A stretch of 64,000 nucleotides of DNA. Source: Luzula sylvatica (taxonomy: Eukaryota > Streptophyta > Magnoliopsida > Poales > Juncaceae). The stretch lies in contig OX326958.1 of assembly GCA_946800325.1 (NCBI GenBank), forward strand, positions 28,870,914-28,934,913, written 5' to 3'. How positions within the stretch are numbered: the stretch's first letter is position 1; each line of letters starts with the position of its first letter. The notes under the pieces are model-generated. The model ran no database searches. It was given only the letters and a program-made list of their open reading frames with translations, and had not been told where the DNA came from. Shown in pieces: positions 11,676 through 22,760 of the stretch. Made by a program: the position numbers and the translations under genes.

Positions 11676-11820
11676 TGATGTCGGTGAGAAAAATATGAAG
11701 ATGAGGAATTTAGGTTCTTTAGAAGGCCAGAGAGAAGATAATATAAAGAAATATTATGTTTCTGTTTCAAATTTTCAATAGGGTGGATGTTATGAATCAT
11801 GTTGTAATGATAATGAAGGG

Positions 11821-11829
11821 TTTATATAA
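11821..11829 (-). promoter_or_regulatory. TATA box of the Ca2+-ATPase gene
   Basis: The minus strand reads TTATATAAA about 150 bp upstream of the start codon at 11675, a normal plant 5' UTR distance. A short duplicated motif (TTTAGGTTCTTTAGAA at about 11708-11723 and 11857-11872) lies on each side of it. Confidence 0.55.
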
Positions 11830-13257
11830 GTCAGTCGATTTGGAAAAGAAGAAAATTTAGGTTCTTTAGAAAGTACAGTGAAGCTTCCCTTGCCCCCCTT
11901 ATTATTATTTTTCTGATTTTGCAAGAATTTGATGTTCCCGTTAATCATTAAAAAATAGAAAGTTTCTAAATTGGTTTCCATATTAATTATTATCACGTGC
12001 AGTTATTATGAGGTAATTACGGATGAAATTTTAGATTAAATGTACGAGAATTGATGGAATGGAAATAAATTTGGTACATTTTCAATAATTATGGATTTAT
12101 TGGCACTACTATTTTTTTTTTAAATAAACGACACGTTTTGGCATACATTTAAATCTATTTTTTTGCAGATCTTTTCCTTTTTTTGGAATTGATTTCGTCC
12201 ACAACAAGCAATTCTTGGGAGCAGGGGCGGATCTTAGTAGGGGCCGCGGAGGGATAACAATGTAAATTTTACTGTTTGCCCTCCCAAAAAAATCACACGG
12301 TGTAATTTCTGAATTAGTTTTTCATTTTGCCTCCCAAAAAAATTATGTCAAGATCCATCACTGTTTAGGACCTGTAGCCAATTTATATTGATGAACACAT
12401 GATTTAGTTCATTTACATTAGATCATTAATATATCTCTTTAGCAGTTTGAATATACATATTTTTCGAAGTATTCCTGTTAACTAAACAGACTTTTTCAAG
12501 TGAAATATAAATTGTTATGTAAATTAACATATGCATGTAGTTTGTTAGGTGGATATTGGTAACTATTAGGTGGCATACATACATATAGCGTGAATATAAA
12601 TATAAATTAATTGAAGATTAACACATTTGCCGCCTTGCATGAGAAGTTGTTGTTAAATCTAAAACCGGTTTGGGGAGAGGGAGACGTCGGCCAAAATTAG
12701 TCCTCGATAAGGGTACGTACGTGTGTGTACGGATTAACCATGTTACACACTTTACTTAGCATGAGAGATTATTGAAATGAGAGAATCATTTGCCTCGATG
12801 AGGGCCAGCCAATACTAGGAAATTCATGGACGCGGCTAAGTTGTTCTGTTGGTCTCATTTGAGTTTCGTCACACTTTCTTTGCCTTTGACTTGGATACTT
12901 TAAGGTGGAAAGCAAATTCTACTTGGTCTTTTTCTTCTTTAAGGAGACGAGGCAATTTGCCTCTTGACTCCTCTTTTATCTCGGTATCCAAATGAAAAAT
13001 TATAAATGTATGCTCCCCCACTCGGATCCATTTTACATCACATATATACTCGTTTAATATTAAATGTATCAAAATCTCATTTGGAAGGAAAAAAATGTGT
13101 ACAAGAAGTATCACCATAATAGAATTCTAAACGAAATAGGTTTCTAAGTTTTAAAAAAAAAATATCCCGTGTGAAAATTATTTGTTTTCACATGTACTTA
13201 GTCTTTATATTTCATAACGAGTAATTATACGCAACATGCTCTCGCAGCAGGATATTG
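11830..13257. other. Intergenic region upstream of the Ca2+-ATPase
   Basis: Apart from the short MITE at 12233-12364 this AT-rich stretch holds no supportable gene. The 82-residue minus-strand ORF at 12869-13117 has no recognisable domain and was not accepted. Confidence 0.45.
12233..12364. mobile_element. Small hAT-like MITE, copy 1
   Basis: It begins CAGGGGCGGATCTTAGTAGG and ends TCAAGATCCATCACTG, giving imperfect inverted ends with GGATCTT shared. A second member lies at 30722-30928 with the same inner blocks (ACTGTTTG.CCTCCCAAAAAAA). A clean 8-bp target duplication was not found, so the superfamily is tentative. Confidence 0.55.
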
Positions 13258-13274
13258 ATCCAACGTAAGATATT

Positions 13275-14353
13275 TAGAGCAAAATAGAGGAGGCTCTAGG
13301 TCCTACATCTATTATTTTCCATTAATTTAGAAAAAGTTTTACAGAGACTATATTGGGGTTAAATAAGAAAACCCCATTATGACTCAACTAAAAACCGAAC
13401 TATAAAATCAGCAACATAAAACCAGATCTTAAAATTCCTAGAAAGCAAAATTAGGACTTAAAGTTCCACATGTGATCCAACATATAACCAAATAATGATA
13501 AAGAACACACGTGAGAATTCCATCAATCCTTTCTTTTCTTCTTCCTTTCAGACCGCTGGATCCTTCCTCATCTTCTTACAATAGAATATCCTCTTCTTTC
13601 TTATCTCAAAAATTCAATCTTCATCTTCTCAAATTTCTTCGTCTGATTCAGCAGAGTTTCAATCCGCTTCTTCACCTTCGTCTAATCTCCGCACTATTCG
13701 ATTTTGAAAACCAAGTGCCTTTTCATATGACTTTCGATCAGCCAGGATTAGATCTATGAGTTGCCAAGGCCGAAGACTTACTTCACTAAAAATACGTCTA
13801 CACCGTTCGCACCAAACCGAGAATATGAAGATAGCTATGAGTTGTTTGTGCGATTTGGTAATTTGAGAGGTTTGGAGCAATTCAACTGGGTTAGAATCAA
13901 CAGGTATTTGTAAACCTAATAGAGTATGCATTTTAATCCAAATCTCTTTTGAAAATTTGCAATCTTGAATCAAATGTATTGTTGTTTCTTCTTCACATCC
14001 ACAAAGAGAGCATCGATTTGGCATTATCCACCCCCTTTTCCTCAAATTATCAATTGTAAGTATCCTATTCTGTCCCAATAACCATATGAAAATTTTAATT
14101 TTTAATGGTATTTTCAAATTCCAAATTTCAATTAGTGGATAATTTTCTGAAACTCCACTAACTATTTTCTCATATGAACTTTTGCAGGAGAAAATTTTAT
14201 TAGTTGTCCACTTCCATTGAATTTTATCTGGACAATTGCTCGAAAGGGTTAAGGAATTTAGGGTTTCTTCGAGAATGGTTAATTGAGAAGAAGCAGTGAT
14301 TGACAATGGACTATAAAGATTCAAGACTGTGTGTAAGTCTTCGTGATCTTGAC
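13275..14353 (-). mobile_element. 5'-truncated LINE insertion (1,079 bp)
   Basis: It is flanked by a perfect 17-bp target duplication ATCCAACGTAAGATATT (13258-13274 and 14354-14370). On the minus strand it comprises the end of ORF2 and a 3' UTR ending GATGTAGGAC ... GAGCCTCCTC ... TTTTGCTCTA, with almost no poly(A). The same 3' end occurs on the near-full LINE at 16.2-22.8 kb and on SINEs here. Confidence 0.93.
13659..14324 (-). pseudogene. LINE ORF2 C-terminus (zinc-binding RT tail)
   Basis: The 221-residue frame matches the C-terminal zf-RVT region that follows reverse transcriptase in plant LINEs: KIKIFIWLLGQNRILTIDNL, then C-x2-C in RCSLCGCEEETTIHL, then a D-C-KFSKEIW block. The endonuclease and reverse transcriptase parts are absent because of the 5' truncation at 14353. 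It is paralogous to residues of the frame at 16790-18085 (KIKLFIWLLYLNKILTIDNL). It is dead as a gene. Confidence 0.85.
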
Positions 14354-14370
14354 ATCCAACGTAAGATATT

Positions 14371-15603
14371 GTTTTCCACTATAAAATTAATTTAACTTAA
14401 TTTAATCCACACCACACACCTCGTCATCCTGGTGTGTCAATCATGTTATGAGAGCATATTGCGTAGAATTACTCATTTCATAATATAAGAATAATAAAAT
14501 ATATAAATGTATTAAAATATAATTTGATGATTCGTTAAGCTTAAATCCCAATTAATCCTACTAAGGGATTGTCTGGATTGAATTAGTTATGTCAGTTTGT
14601 AGATATAATTATTGTAGTTTTTCAATTCTATTTGTTTGGTTTGATGTATTTATCGAATTCTTGCATTTGACACTTCACAAGTACACTTCTTCATTGCTGC
14701 AGTTTGATTTGATCTCTCCCATAACTACAAGGTTCATGATTCCTCAAATCTCTTTTGGCCAGTAATCCTCTCCTTCTAATTCCTCAATTAGTACTTCTCT
14801 CCAGTCCCCAACTCCAGGTTATTTCATCCGCATACGCTTGTCCTTGAATTCATTATTTCTTGTCTTGGACTTTAATTCTAAATTTGTATTTTGATTTTTG
14901 TAGAACTTGAATGTTTCAATAAGTTGGTTCAATATTGTTCCTATTTTTGGAAACAATATGAGTTTATAATTTATCTCGAATGAACTTCTTTTTGTATTTT
15001 TTTCCAAAATTCATGTTGATTTTTTAATTAAAATTTCAAGTTCGCTTCAATTGGTTTATTTGGTACACTTATAACAAGAGATTTATTGATTTAGTGAGTT
15101 AGGTTGGCAAAAATTGTACCATCAAGTGAGATAACTCAAATAAGAGGACTAAATTGACTGAAAGTACAAATACAAACATACATTTTGGAAATTGAAGACT
15201 AGATCATAAAAACAACCAGTTTAGACAAATTTGTTAAATGAGGAACTAATACAAATAGCCAATTTAGTCAAGATACTTGGTAAATCTGATGGGAATCGTC
15301 TCGCCCCGCATCCCGCACAGCGGATGAGAATCCAATATTACAAGTCATACTTTCGTGAAATTGATCACGAACTAAGAATTGACACGCTTCTTCTTCATTT
15401 CTCCTTATGCTTTCTCTCCGGCCGCTTCTCGTGCGTCCCACGCCCACACGTCTTTGCACCGGTTGTTACGACTTCAATTGTCTTCGTGTATCCCACGCCT
15501 ACACTTCTCGACAGCCTTCTTCACGAACTATTTCTTCGGTTTTGATCACACAAAGGATCAAAATGATGACCTCTCTACCTGTATCCACTTGAGTCGTCGT
15601 CTC
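14371..15603. other. Intergenic region, nothing recognised
   Basis: No domain-bearing ORF, RNA gene or transposon termini were found. Several overlapping 60-104 residue ORFs near 15230-15600 lie on both strands and look fortuitous. Confidence 0.4.
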
Positions 15604-15606
15604 TAA

Positions 15607-15999
15607 GGAGGTGTTTGGTTGGAGCTTTGGATTTGGAATGCCTTGGAATATTCTCTTATGGATTTGATTCCCACGTTTGGTTTACACGCTCGGTAATAAA
15701 GTAATGTCATACTCCATTTCCTAGGGAATAGTTGATGGGAATAGGATTACCACCAAAATTGGTGGCTTTTCTCCATTCCCATGAGGAGGGAATACATTTT
15801 ATTTTAATTTCCAAAAATAAATATCTCAAGGTTTCTATAAATAAACTCATTTTTATATTTTTAGAGTATGTCATGGAATAAATAAACGTACCAACCAAAC
15901 AAGGTATTAGAGTATGTCATGGAATGATATGCCTTGGCATGAAATTCCTTGGCATACTTCATGCCAATGCATTCTTCAAAGCACGAACCAAACGGCCCC
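15607..15999. mobile_element. Tourist-like (PIF/Harbinger) MITE, 393 bp
   Basis: The inverted ends are GGAGGTGTTTGGTTGGAGC and, on the other strand, GGGGCCGTTTGGTTCGTGC. They are flanked by TAA (15604-15606, 16000-16002), the PIF/Harbinger target preference. There is no coding capacity. Confidence 0.85.
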
Positions 16000-16164
16000 T
16001 AAGTCACACACGCAACTCCCTAAACGAAACGTGTGTGAACTTGCTTAGTCTAATTCGATTATAGTTCTCAAATGGAGAAAACACTTTTCTCATATTTCTC
16101 TCTTTCTCTTGCATTCTTTGAATGAGTATCGCACTTGTTAGAATTAACTCGGACATACTTGATT

Positions 16165-16168
<4 letters not shown>

Positions 16169-16208
<40 letters not shown>
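16169..16208. repeat. (GA)n microsatellite
   Basis: About 20 uninterrupted GA units immediately adjoin the 3' tail of the LINE at 16210, so the LINE appears to have inserted at or beside the repeat. Confidence 0.9.
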
Positions 16209-16212
<4 letters not shown>

Positions 16213-16460
16213 ATTTTTTTAGAGAAAAATAGAGTAGGCTCTTGCGTCCTACTTCTATTGCTTTATTTCATTAATTATAAGGTTTAATTTACAATTTTTT
16301 GAGATATATACCTTAACAGAATTTTAAAATCTAATATCTTCATTAAAATCCTTAATCTAGCTCTTAATTAAACCTTACTAAAGAAACCCGGACTTCTTTT
16401 CCTGGAAATGAATTCCTAAATTAACAAAGGAATTCCTTTCCTACTTTTTCTGTAACCTAG

Positions 16461-16470
16461 GTATAAATAC
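16461..16470 (+). promoter_or_regulatory. TATA-like sequence in LINE 3' UTR, antisense
   Basis: GTATAAATAC lies on the plus strand, opposite to the LINE, about 80 bp before an ATG (16541) that opens a short frame of roughly 40 codons. It could start an antisense transcript across the LINE. It is only a motif match. Confidence 0.3.
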
Positions 16471-16789
16471 CTAATTCCATAGCTGCCGCTACATCACCAT
16501 TTAGCTCTTATCTCTTTACTTCTACTGAACCGCCGAAAAAATGGCGATTCTTTGCCGCCGAAAAACCAGTGTGATCCTCTGGAAGCTATTCTCAACAATC
16601 CACCTTCTCCTGTTAGATCCTTTGCCGCCTAAAGACCAGGGTGATCCTTTGCCGTCGAGTACATGATCCTCAACTCAGACCGATAATACTCAGGCCGATT
16701 TTCACCAGTCATCGAGTCTCTCTGCTTCAATCTTCTTCATTCCCTGCTTCTTCAAAATCAGGCCGATAATAGTCCTTATTGATCGCCTC

Positions 16790-19700
16790 TTACTGCAAAA
16801 AGATTGTTAATCGACTGAAAATCTCGTGAAAGGTAACATCTCCTTCATCTTCTATTTGTTCCCTTTGAATGTGTGATCTTTCTTCGATTGTAAGTTCTGA
16901 TTCAAACCACCATAACCGTTCATTACGATTTGGTTCTGAAATTGAGTTAACAGTAAACCCTGGTATTAGGTTTTCTGCATGATTTATCTCATCAATAGAT
17001 TTGTCATCGCTTAATTCTTCTATTCCTCTTGACCTTTCATTAGAACTTGTTTGACTTCTTGCATCTTCCTCTTCTCTCCTATTTCCGTGTCTTAGATTCC
17101 CTGAAATATTCAATTGATTAGTGTAGAGTGTGTTATTTGTAATTTCAGTATCTACATTAGAAGTAAAACAATTTGATATATTGTTCTGTGCATTTATATC
17201 ATGATAATCTATTATTTTTGAATTTGTAACTAATTTATTTAATTTATATTCATAGATTATCTGGTCAGCTATTTGGTTCTCTGAGAAAGTATGATTTTTA
17301 AAGGTTCTTCTACAGCTTTCAAGCCAGACTTGGTAGAGCAATAAATAGATAAGTACTTTAAACTCCATTGATTCTTTTTTTTCTAGTATAAGATCTAAGG
17401 GTTTGAATTGTGATTGACATAAAATTCCTAATTTACCCTGAACTATGAACCAAACCCTTTTTGTAAAACTACATTGGCTTGTCAGATGATTAACATTTTC
17501 TTCACTGTTTTTATAGAGAACACATCTATTAATTAGAAACCAACCTCTCTTCTTCAAGTTATCAATAGTAAGTATTTTATTTAAATACAACAGCCAAATA
17601 AATAGTTTAATTTTTAGTTGAATTTTTATTTTCCTTATATTATTAAAATATGCTTTAACATATACCCCTTTAACAAGTGCTTGATATGTGCTCTTGCAGG
17701 TGAACTCTTTGTTAGAATTCCAAGACCATTGAAATGCATCTTTTTGAGTTGGATCTAAGTCTAATGTGCTGCATAATTGTTCCAATTGAACATACTGCTC
17801 TTGCGCAACCAATGACAAAGGTACATTTATCCCTAATGTATTATATAAATTAGTTTCATTTATCATGTGCATGAAATACTCTACAGTACCATTTTTGTTT
17901 TCAGAATAAGAGTATAGTTCTGAATATTTAGACATTAATGATTTTTCACACCATCTCCCTTTCCAGAAATTAACTTTAGAACCATTTCCAATAATTATAT
18001 TAAGACTTTGGTTAAAAAAATCATTATTTTTAAGCACTTCTTTCCAAAAATATGAATTTTTCCTATTATTTTCACTCTCTATCATTAGTGGTTGATCTAT
18101 TAAATTAAACCAATCTAATCTCCCTTCAGAATTATATTAAAGCCATAACCACTTAGTTAATAGTACTTTATTAAGTATTTCCAAATTAATAACTCCAAGT
18201 CCACCTTTGTCTTTTGGTTGACAAACTATATCCCATTCAACTAAATGATAACCATTATTATTATGCCCTTTCCATAAAAAAAAATTCCTGATTTTATCTA
18301 TTTCTTTTATTACCCATTTTGGGAATTTAAAGACATTAAAGTAATATATGGGCATAGATGTTAATACTGCATTCATTAATACAAGTCTTCCAGTTTTACT
18401 TAGCATTCCTCCTTTCCAGTCAGTTAATTTATTTGTGATTTTATCAATAATTTTTAAATAATCTTCCTTAGATGGCTTTTTTATAATGTAGAGGTAAACC
18501 TAAATAAGTTAAAGGTAATGTACCAATTTTGCAATTTAGTTCTTTTGAAATTTGTTCCATTAAATCATTTTCCACATTTAAACCAATAATCTCTGATTTT
18601 TCAAAATTCATTTTTAATCCAGATTCTTGTCCAAATAAATTTAAAATATACTTAATTCTTTTAATATTATTGAAATCTGGTTTTAAAAAAAGTATTGAAT
18701 CATCTGCATAAAATAAACTACTATAAGCTTTTTCTATAGGTCTTATAATAAATCCTTTATCACTTAAGCCCTCCAAAATTCTAGATAATACGTCTAAGAC
18801 CAATAAAAATAAGTGTGTAGATGTGGGGTCTCCCTGCCTAAGTCCTCTTTTTAGGTGTATGAATTTCCCAGGTATTCCATTTAAAATAACTCTTGCTGTA
18901 CCTGGCAGTACTGAATTTTCTATCCAACTAGTAAAAGTTTCCCCAAATCCTCTAGCTTTTAAAACTTGTATTAAAAAATCCCATGAAACACTATCAAATG
19001 CCTTATATATATCTAGTTTTAAAATTATCAATGGTATTTTTTCTCTCTTAGCTAAACATAGAATTTCCCTTGCATATACATAGTTTTCAGCTATATTTCT
19101 TTCTTTTAGAAATCCTAATTGGTTCTTGCTTATCATTTGAGATATGAATAGGCTTAATCTATTTGATAACACTTTAGAGAAAATTCTTTGCATGCTAGAT
19201 ACTAGGCTGATAAGTCTGAAATCCTTAGGTTCATTAGCATCTTCTTTTTTTGCAATTAATGCAATATAAGAAGAATTAAACTTCGATAATCCTTGTTTCC
19301 CTTCTTTAATTAGTAATTCTAAAATTTCCATTTTTAATATTCCCCAATTTTTTTTAAAGAATTCACCAGTAAAGCCATCTGGCCCAGGGCTTTTTAGTGT
19401 TTTCCAATCTGTAATAGATTATGTTATTTCCTCCATAGTCAATTCTTGCTCAAGTAATGATAAATCAATTAAATCATTTTCATATAATTTGAATAGATTT
19501 ATATGTCCTAATTCCTTATTATTCTAAGATTTTTTCCCCATTAAATCTCTATAAAATGCAAACATGAGTTGTGATTTATTTTTATGATCTTTAAAAACTG
19601 TTCCATGTTTATCTTTAAGTATTGAAATCATAGATTTAGATTTTTTAATAGATGCATGCAAGTGAAAGAATTTAGTATTTGTATCACCATATTTAACCCA

Positions 19701-20762
19701 ATTAAATTTTGATCTCTGTTGCCAATAAATTTTATTTAGTGAGTTTAATTTTTCATATCTAAGTTTTGACTCATTTTTAATCCAAATTTCTATTTGCGAT
19801 AAAGGCCTCTGATCTGCCATAATGTATGACCAATTAATAATCTTTTTACAATTTTCCATTTGTAGATTTGATTTCACTTGCATCTCTTTATTTAACCTTT
19901 TTAAAGCTTGTCCTAAATTTGAGAATTTTCCATATAAATCATCCATTGTATCACATTTTTTATCAATTAGATGGGATTCTATTAATGATTTATACTTCTC
20001 CTGATTTAACCATTTATTTTCAAGTCTAAACCCATTAAATATAGGATAATTAGTATATGTATCATATAATATTGGTATATGGTCTGAGCATGTATTAGTT
20101 TTAGCAAGTAATTGTGAATTAGGGTATATTAGTAACCATTTTTTATTAATTATCATTCTATCCAATTTTGCTTTTGACTGTGAATTATTCCAAGTATATT
20201 TTTTCCCTTTTAATGGTAAATCAATTAATTCCATATCTAATATAAAATCCTTAAATTCTTTTGTACAAATATTATTTGAAAATAACCCACTTCTTTCATG
20301 ATAGTTTAATGTAAGGTTAAAATCCCCTAATATCAACCATGGTAATTCATTATTTTCTCCAAGTGATTTTAACTCTTCTATAAATTCAATTTTACTTATT
20401 TTTGTATTAGGACCATATACCCCTGTTATAAATATTTTTTCTCCATCCCATTTGTTTTGCAATATTATAGATATAGTATATTTGCATTTTCTTGTTGATA
20501 TATATTCAAATAATTTTTTATTCCAAGACATTAGAAGAATCCCTCCAGAAGCTCCATTCGATTCTAAATAATCAAACCCTGATAATTTATTCCCACAGCA
20601 CTCTAAGTTAATTTGAGTATCTATTAAACTCATTTTTGTTTCCTGTAAACAACAAATGTCTACATTTTCATCATTTATATTTTCCTTAACTAAAAATCTT
20701 TTATCATTTGCATTGAGGCCCCTCACATTCCAAGAAAAGATTTTTAATTTTTTATATATCAT
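16790..20762 (-). pseudogene. LINE ORF2: APE endonuclease, reverse transcriptase, zf-RVT (broken)
   Basis: The protein would nick DNA and reverse-transcribe the LINE RNA at the target. Endonuclease motifs (20762-19524): FSWNVRGLN, CLQETKMS, ILGDFNLTL and SDHIPIL. Reverse transcriptase (19331-18468): FRLISLVSSMQRIFSKVLSN, LKLDIYKAFDSVSWDFL, GLRQGDPTS and FYADDSILFL with the catalytic YADD. zf-RVT region (18085-16790): KIKLFIWLLYLNKILTIDNL and RCVLYKNSEENVNHL. Breaks: in-frame stops at 19524-19526 and near 19422, a one-base frameshift in an A run near 18478, and a stop at 18137-18139. The first three segments share one frame. The element cannot move on its own. Confidence 0.9.
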
Positions 20763-22715
20763 TTAACTATTTATCACTACTCCTTCAGAAACTATATGCT
20801 TACTGCCTTGTTCCTCTATGAGTTTATTAATTGTTTCATCAACATTTTTATCAATTTCTATACCTGTAGCAGTAAGCATATCTATTATTTCATTTTTATC
20901 GATAATTTGTTTTTTGTCTTCCGTATTTAAACTTTTTGGTTCCTCATATTTTTTAAATTTCTGTTTTCTATTTCTCTCCTTTTGTATTTCCTTATATTTT
21001 ACTAGTTGGGCTTTTTCAATTGGAGAAGTATAGTGTCCAACCTGTTTGTTTAACAATCTAGTGCTTCTTCTTTGTTCATCCAATTTAGTCACTTTATTTA
21101 TCTCCTTGTTTTCCTAGTGTTTTATTTTCTGTTTGGATAATTTTGAATGAATTTCAGTGTCATCTATGCTAATTGGGAGATCAAGTTCTACTTCCTTGTT
21201 TGATAAGGTAATTTCATTATTATATAAAATAATACTTGTATTATTTGATCTATTAAAATAATCATCTATTCTCATTTGTATTTTATTAGGTTTATTCAAT
21301 TGTTGATTTGGTGAGTGTACTAGCTTGCTAGAAGGTAACTTCTCTGAATCAACATAAGAATCATCCTTGTCTAACATAGGTAGATCTTCCTTTTCTTGTG
21401 TAATTCCCATATTACCCTTATCCTCATTTCTTACAATATGTTCAATTATTCCATTATCCCTATTTGGTTCATCTGATATTTGGTATGATGGAAAATTTGT
21501 TTGAGCATGAATTTGGGATTTTTCAGTACAAGCATGTTTAATCACTGTTTGTTTCTGAGGTACTGTGATGGCTAATCCTTTTGGTGTTAAACTAATGGAT
21601 AAAGAGGTTAAGGGATATTCTGAATTTAATATTTGAACTACTGGATTGTTGATGCCATTGAAATGAGAAGTTAGTTCTTTGAGTATTGGGAATGTTAAGA
21701 TTTGGCTTATTGAATGTGTTATCTTGCATAATCCGTTGGTCCCATCTAATCCCATGATTACAGCCTTTTCTGAGGGTTTAGTGATCAATCTTATTGGAGA
21801 TTTTCCAGGATTAACTTCTTTATTTTTAACTCTCCAAAAAGTGATCACTTTCTTTTTCTTCCTCCATACTTTCTTAATTTTGCTCTTATTTCCTTGTGTT
21901 TTATTTTGTAATTGCTTATCCTTATTTGTTACTTTCTGTTTATTATCTTGTTCTATTATTTTCCCTTTGACTTTATTATATGTTTTAACATCTTCTCCCC
22001 TGTTTTTAACATGTGTGTTTATGTTTTCCCCCCTATCTTTAATCCCTCCCCTATCCTTATTATGCTCAATGATGTTCTCTGAGGGCATTTTATCTCCATT
22101 TGAAGAACTTGGTACATTTACCATTTCATTAATAGGTATGGTTGTTATGTTTTTCCCATCTAATATCTTAATAAAATTAGGAATTTTGAAATTTGATTTA
22201 CAATTAACATTTAATTTCAGGTTATATATATTCTCTGAAGGGATATATGATCCTACTGAAATAAGGTCTCCTAATGGCTCAGTGATCTTAATTAGGTCAA
22301 AAGGATTGCAATACTTAGAAGGTATTTTTTCTAAAATTATTTCTTTAGTTATTCTATTATTTTCCTTTGATAGTATTACTGTTACTTGATCTGACTCAAC
22401 CTTATTAGGTTGTTTTCCTTTGTAGTTAGAAGGGTCTTTTAACTCCCTTTGGATTGGAATTTGAGAATCTCTTAAAGGTACTATTTCTTTACTACTTATT
22501 TTATTTAATTTTGTGTAGCAATATTTTTGTATATGACCTAATTTTAAACAACTTAGACACCTTATGGGCTCCCTACAATCATATATGCTAAAACACTTAT
22601 TTATAAATTTTTCATTGATATTTTTTGAATTTTTAGGTTTTGTGTTTTTGACTATATTCCAGTTGTTTTTTTCTGATAGGTTGTTCATAAGGGATTTAGC
22701 ATAAGAATTATTCAT
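20763..22715 (-). pseudogene. LINE ORF1 (zinc-knuckle nucleic-acid-binding protein), split by a stop
   Basis: Two frames in the same phase, 22715-21114 (533 codons) and 21092-20763 (109 codons), are separated by a TAG at 21114-21116 and a few codons. A CCHC knuckle, CLSCLKLGHIQKYC, lies near residues 54-67. The rest is Lys/Asn-rich low-complexity sequence. The RRM-like DUF4283 domain that often precedes the knuckle in plant LINE ORF1 is not seen. The final stop TAA (20765-20763) is followed directly by the ORF2 ATG, with no spacer and in the same frame. Confidence 0.75.
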
Positions 22716-22760
22716 GATGAAAAAAATGAAAAAGGAAGAGGAAACTTAACAGGATATGCA

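Larger units (their letters stand above)
16209..22760 (-). mobile_element. Near full-length L1-type LINE, broken
   Basis: Reading leftwards: ORF1 (22715-20763) with a zinc knuckle, then ORF2 (20762-16790) with APE endonuclease, reverse transcriptase and zf-RVT, then a 3' UTR ending at about 16210 with TAGAAGTAGGAC ... GAGCCTACTC ... TTTTTCTCTAAAAAAA. The 5' end was not located; it may extend into 22760-23500. No matching target duplication was found beside the GA repeat. Confidence 0.85.

Noticed and set aside
12869..13117. 82-residue minus-strand ORF upstream of the Ca2+-ATPase
   Set aside because: No recognisable domain, splice structure or promoter; composition is like surrounding DNA.
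13511..13759. 82-residue plus-strand ORF
   Set aside because: It overlaps the LINE ORF2 tail and 3' UTR antisense; no motif supports it.
21679..22389. 236-residue plus-strand ORF rich in Leu, Ile and Phe
   Set aside because: It lies opposite LINE ORF1 and arises from its Lys/Asn-rich composition.
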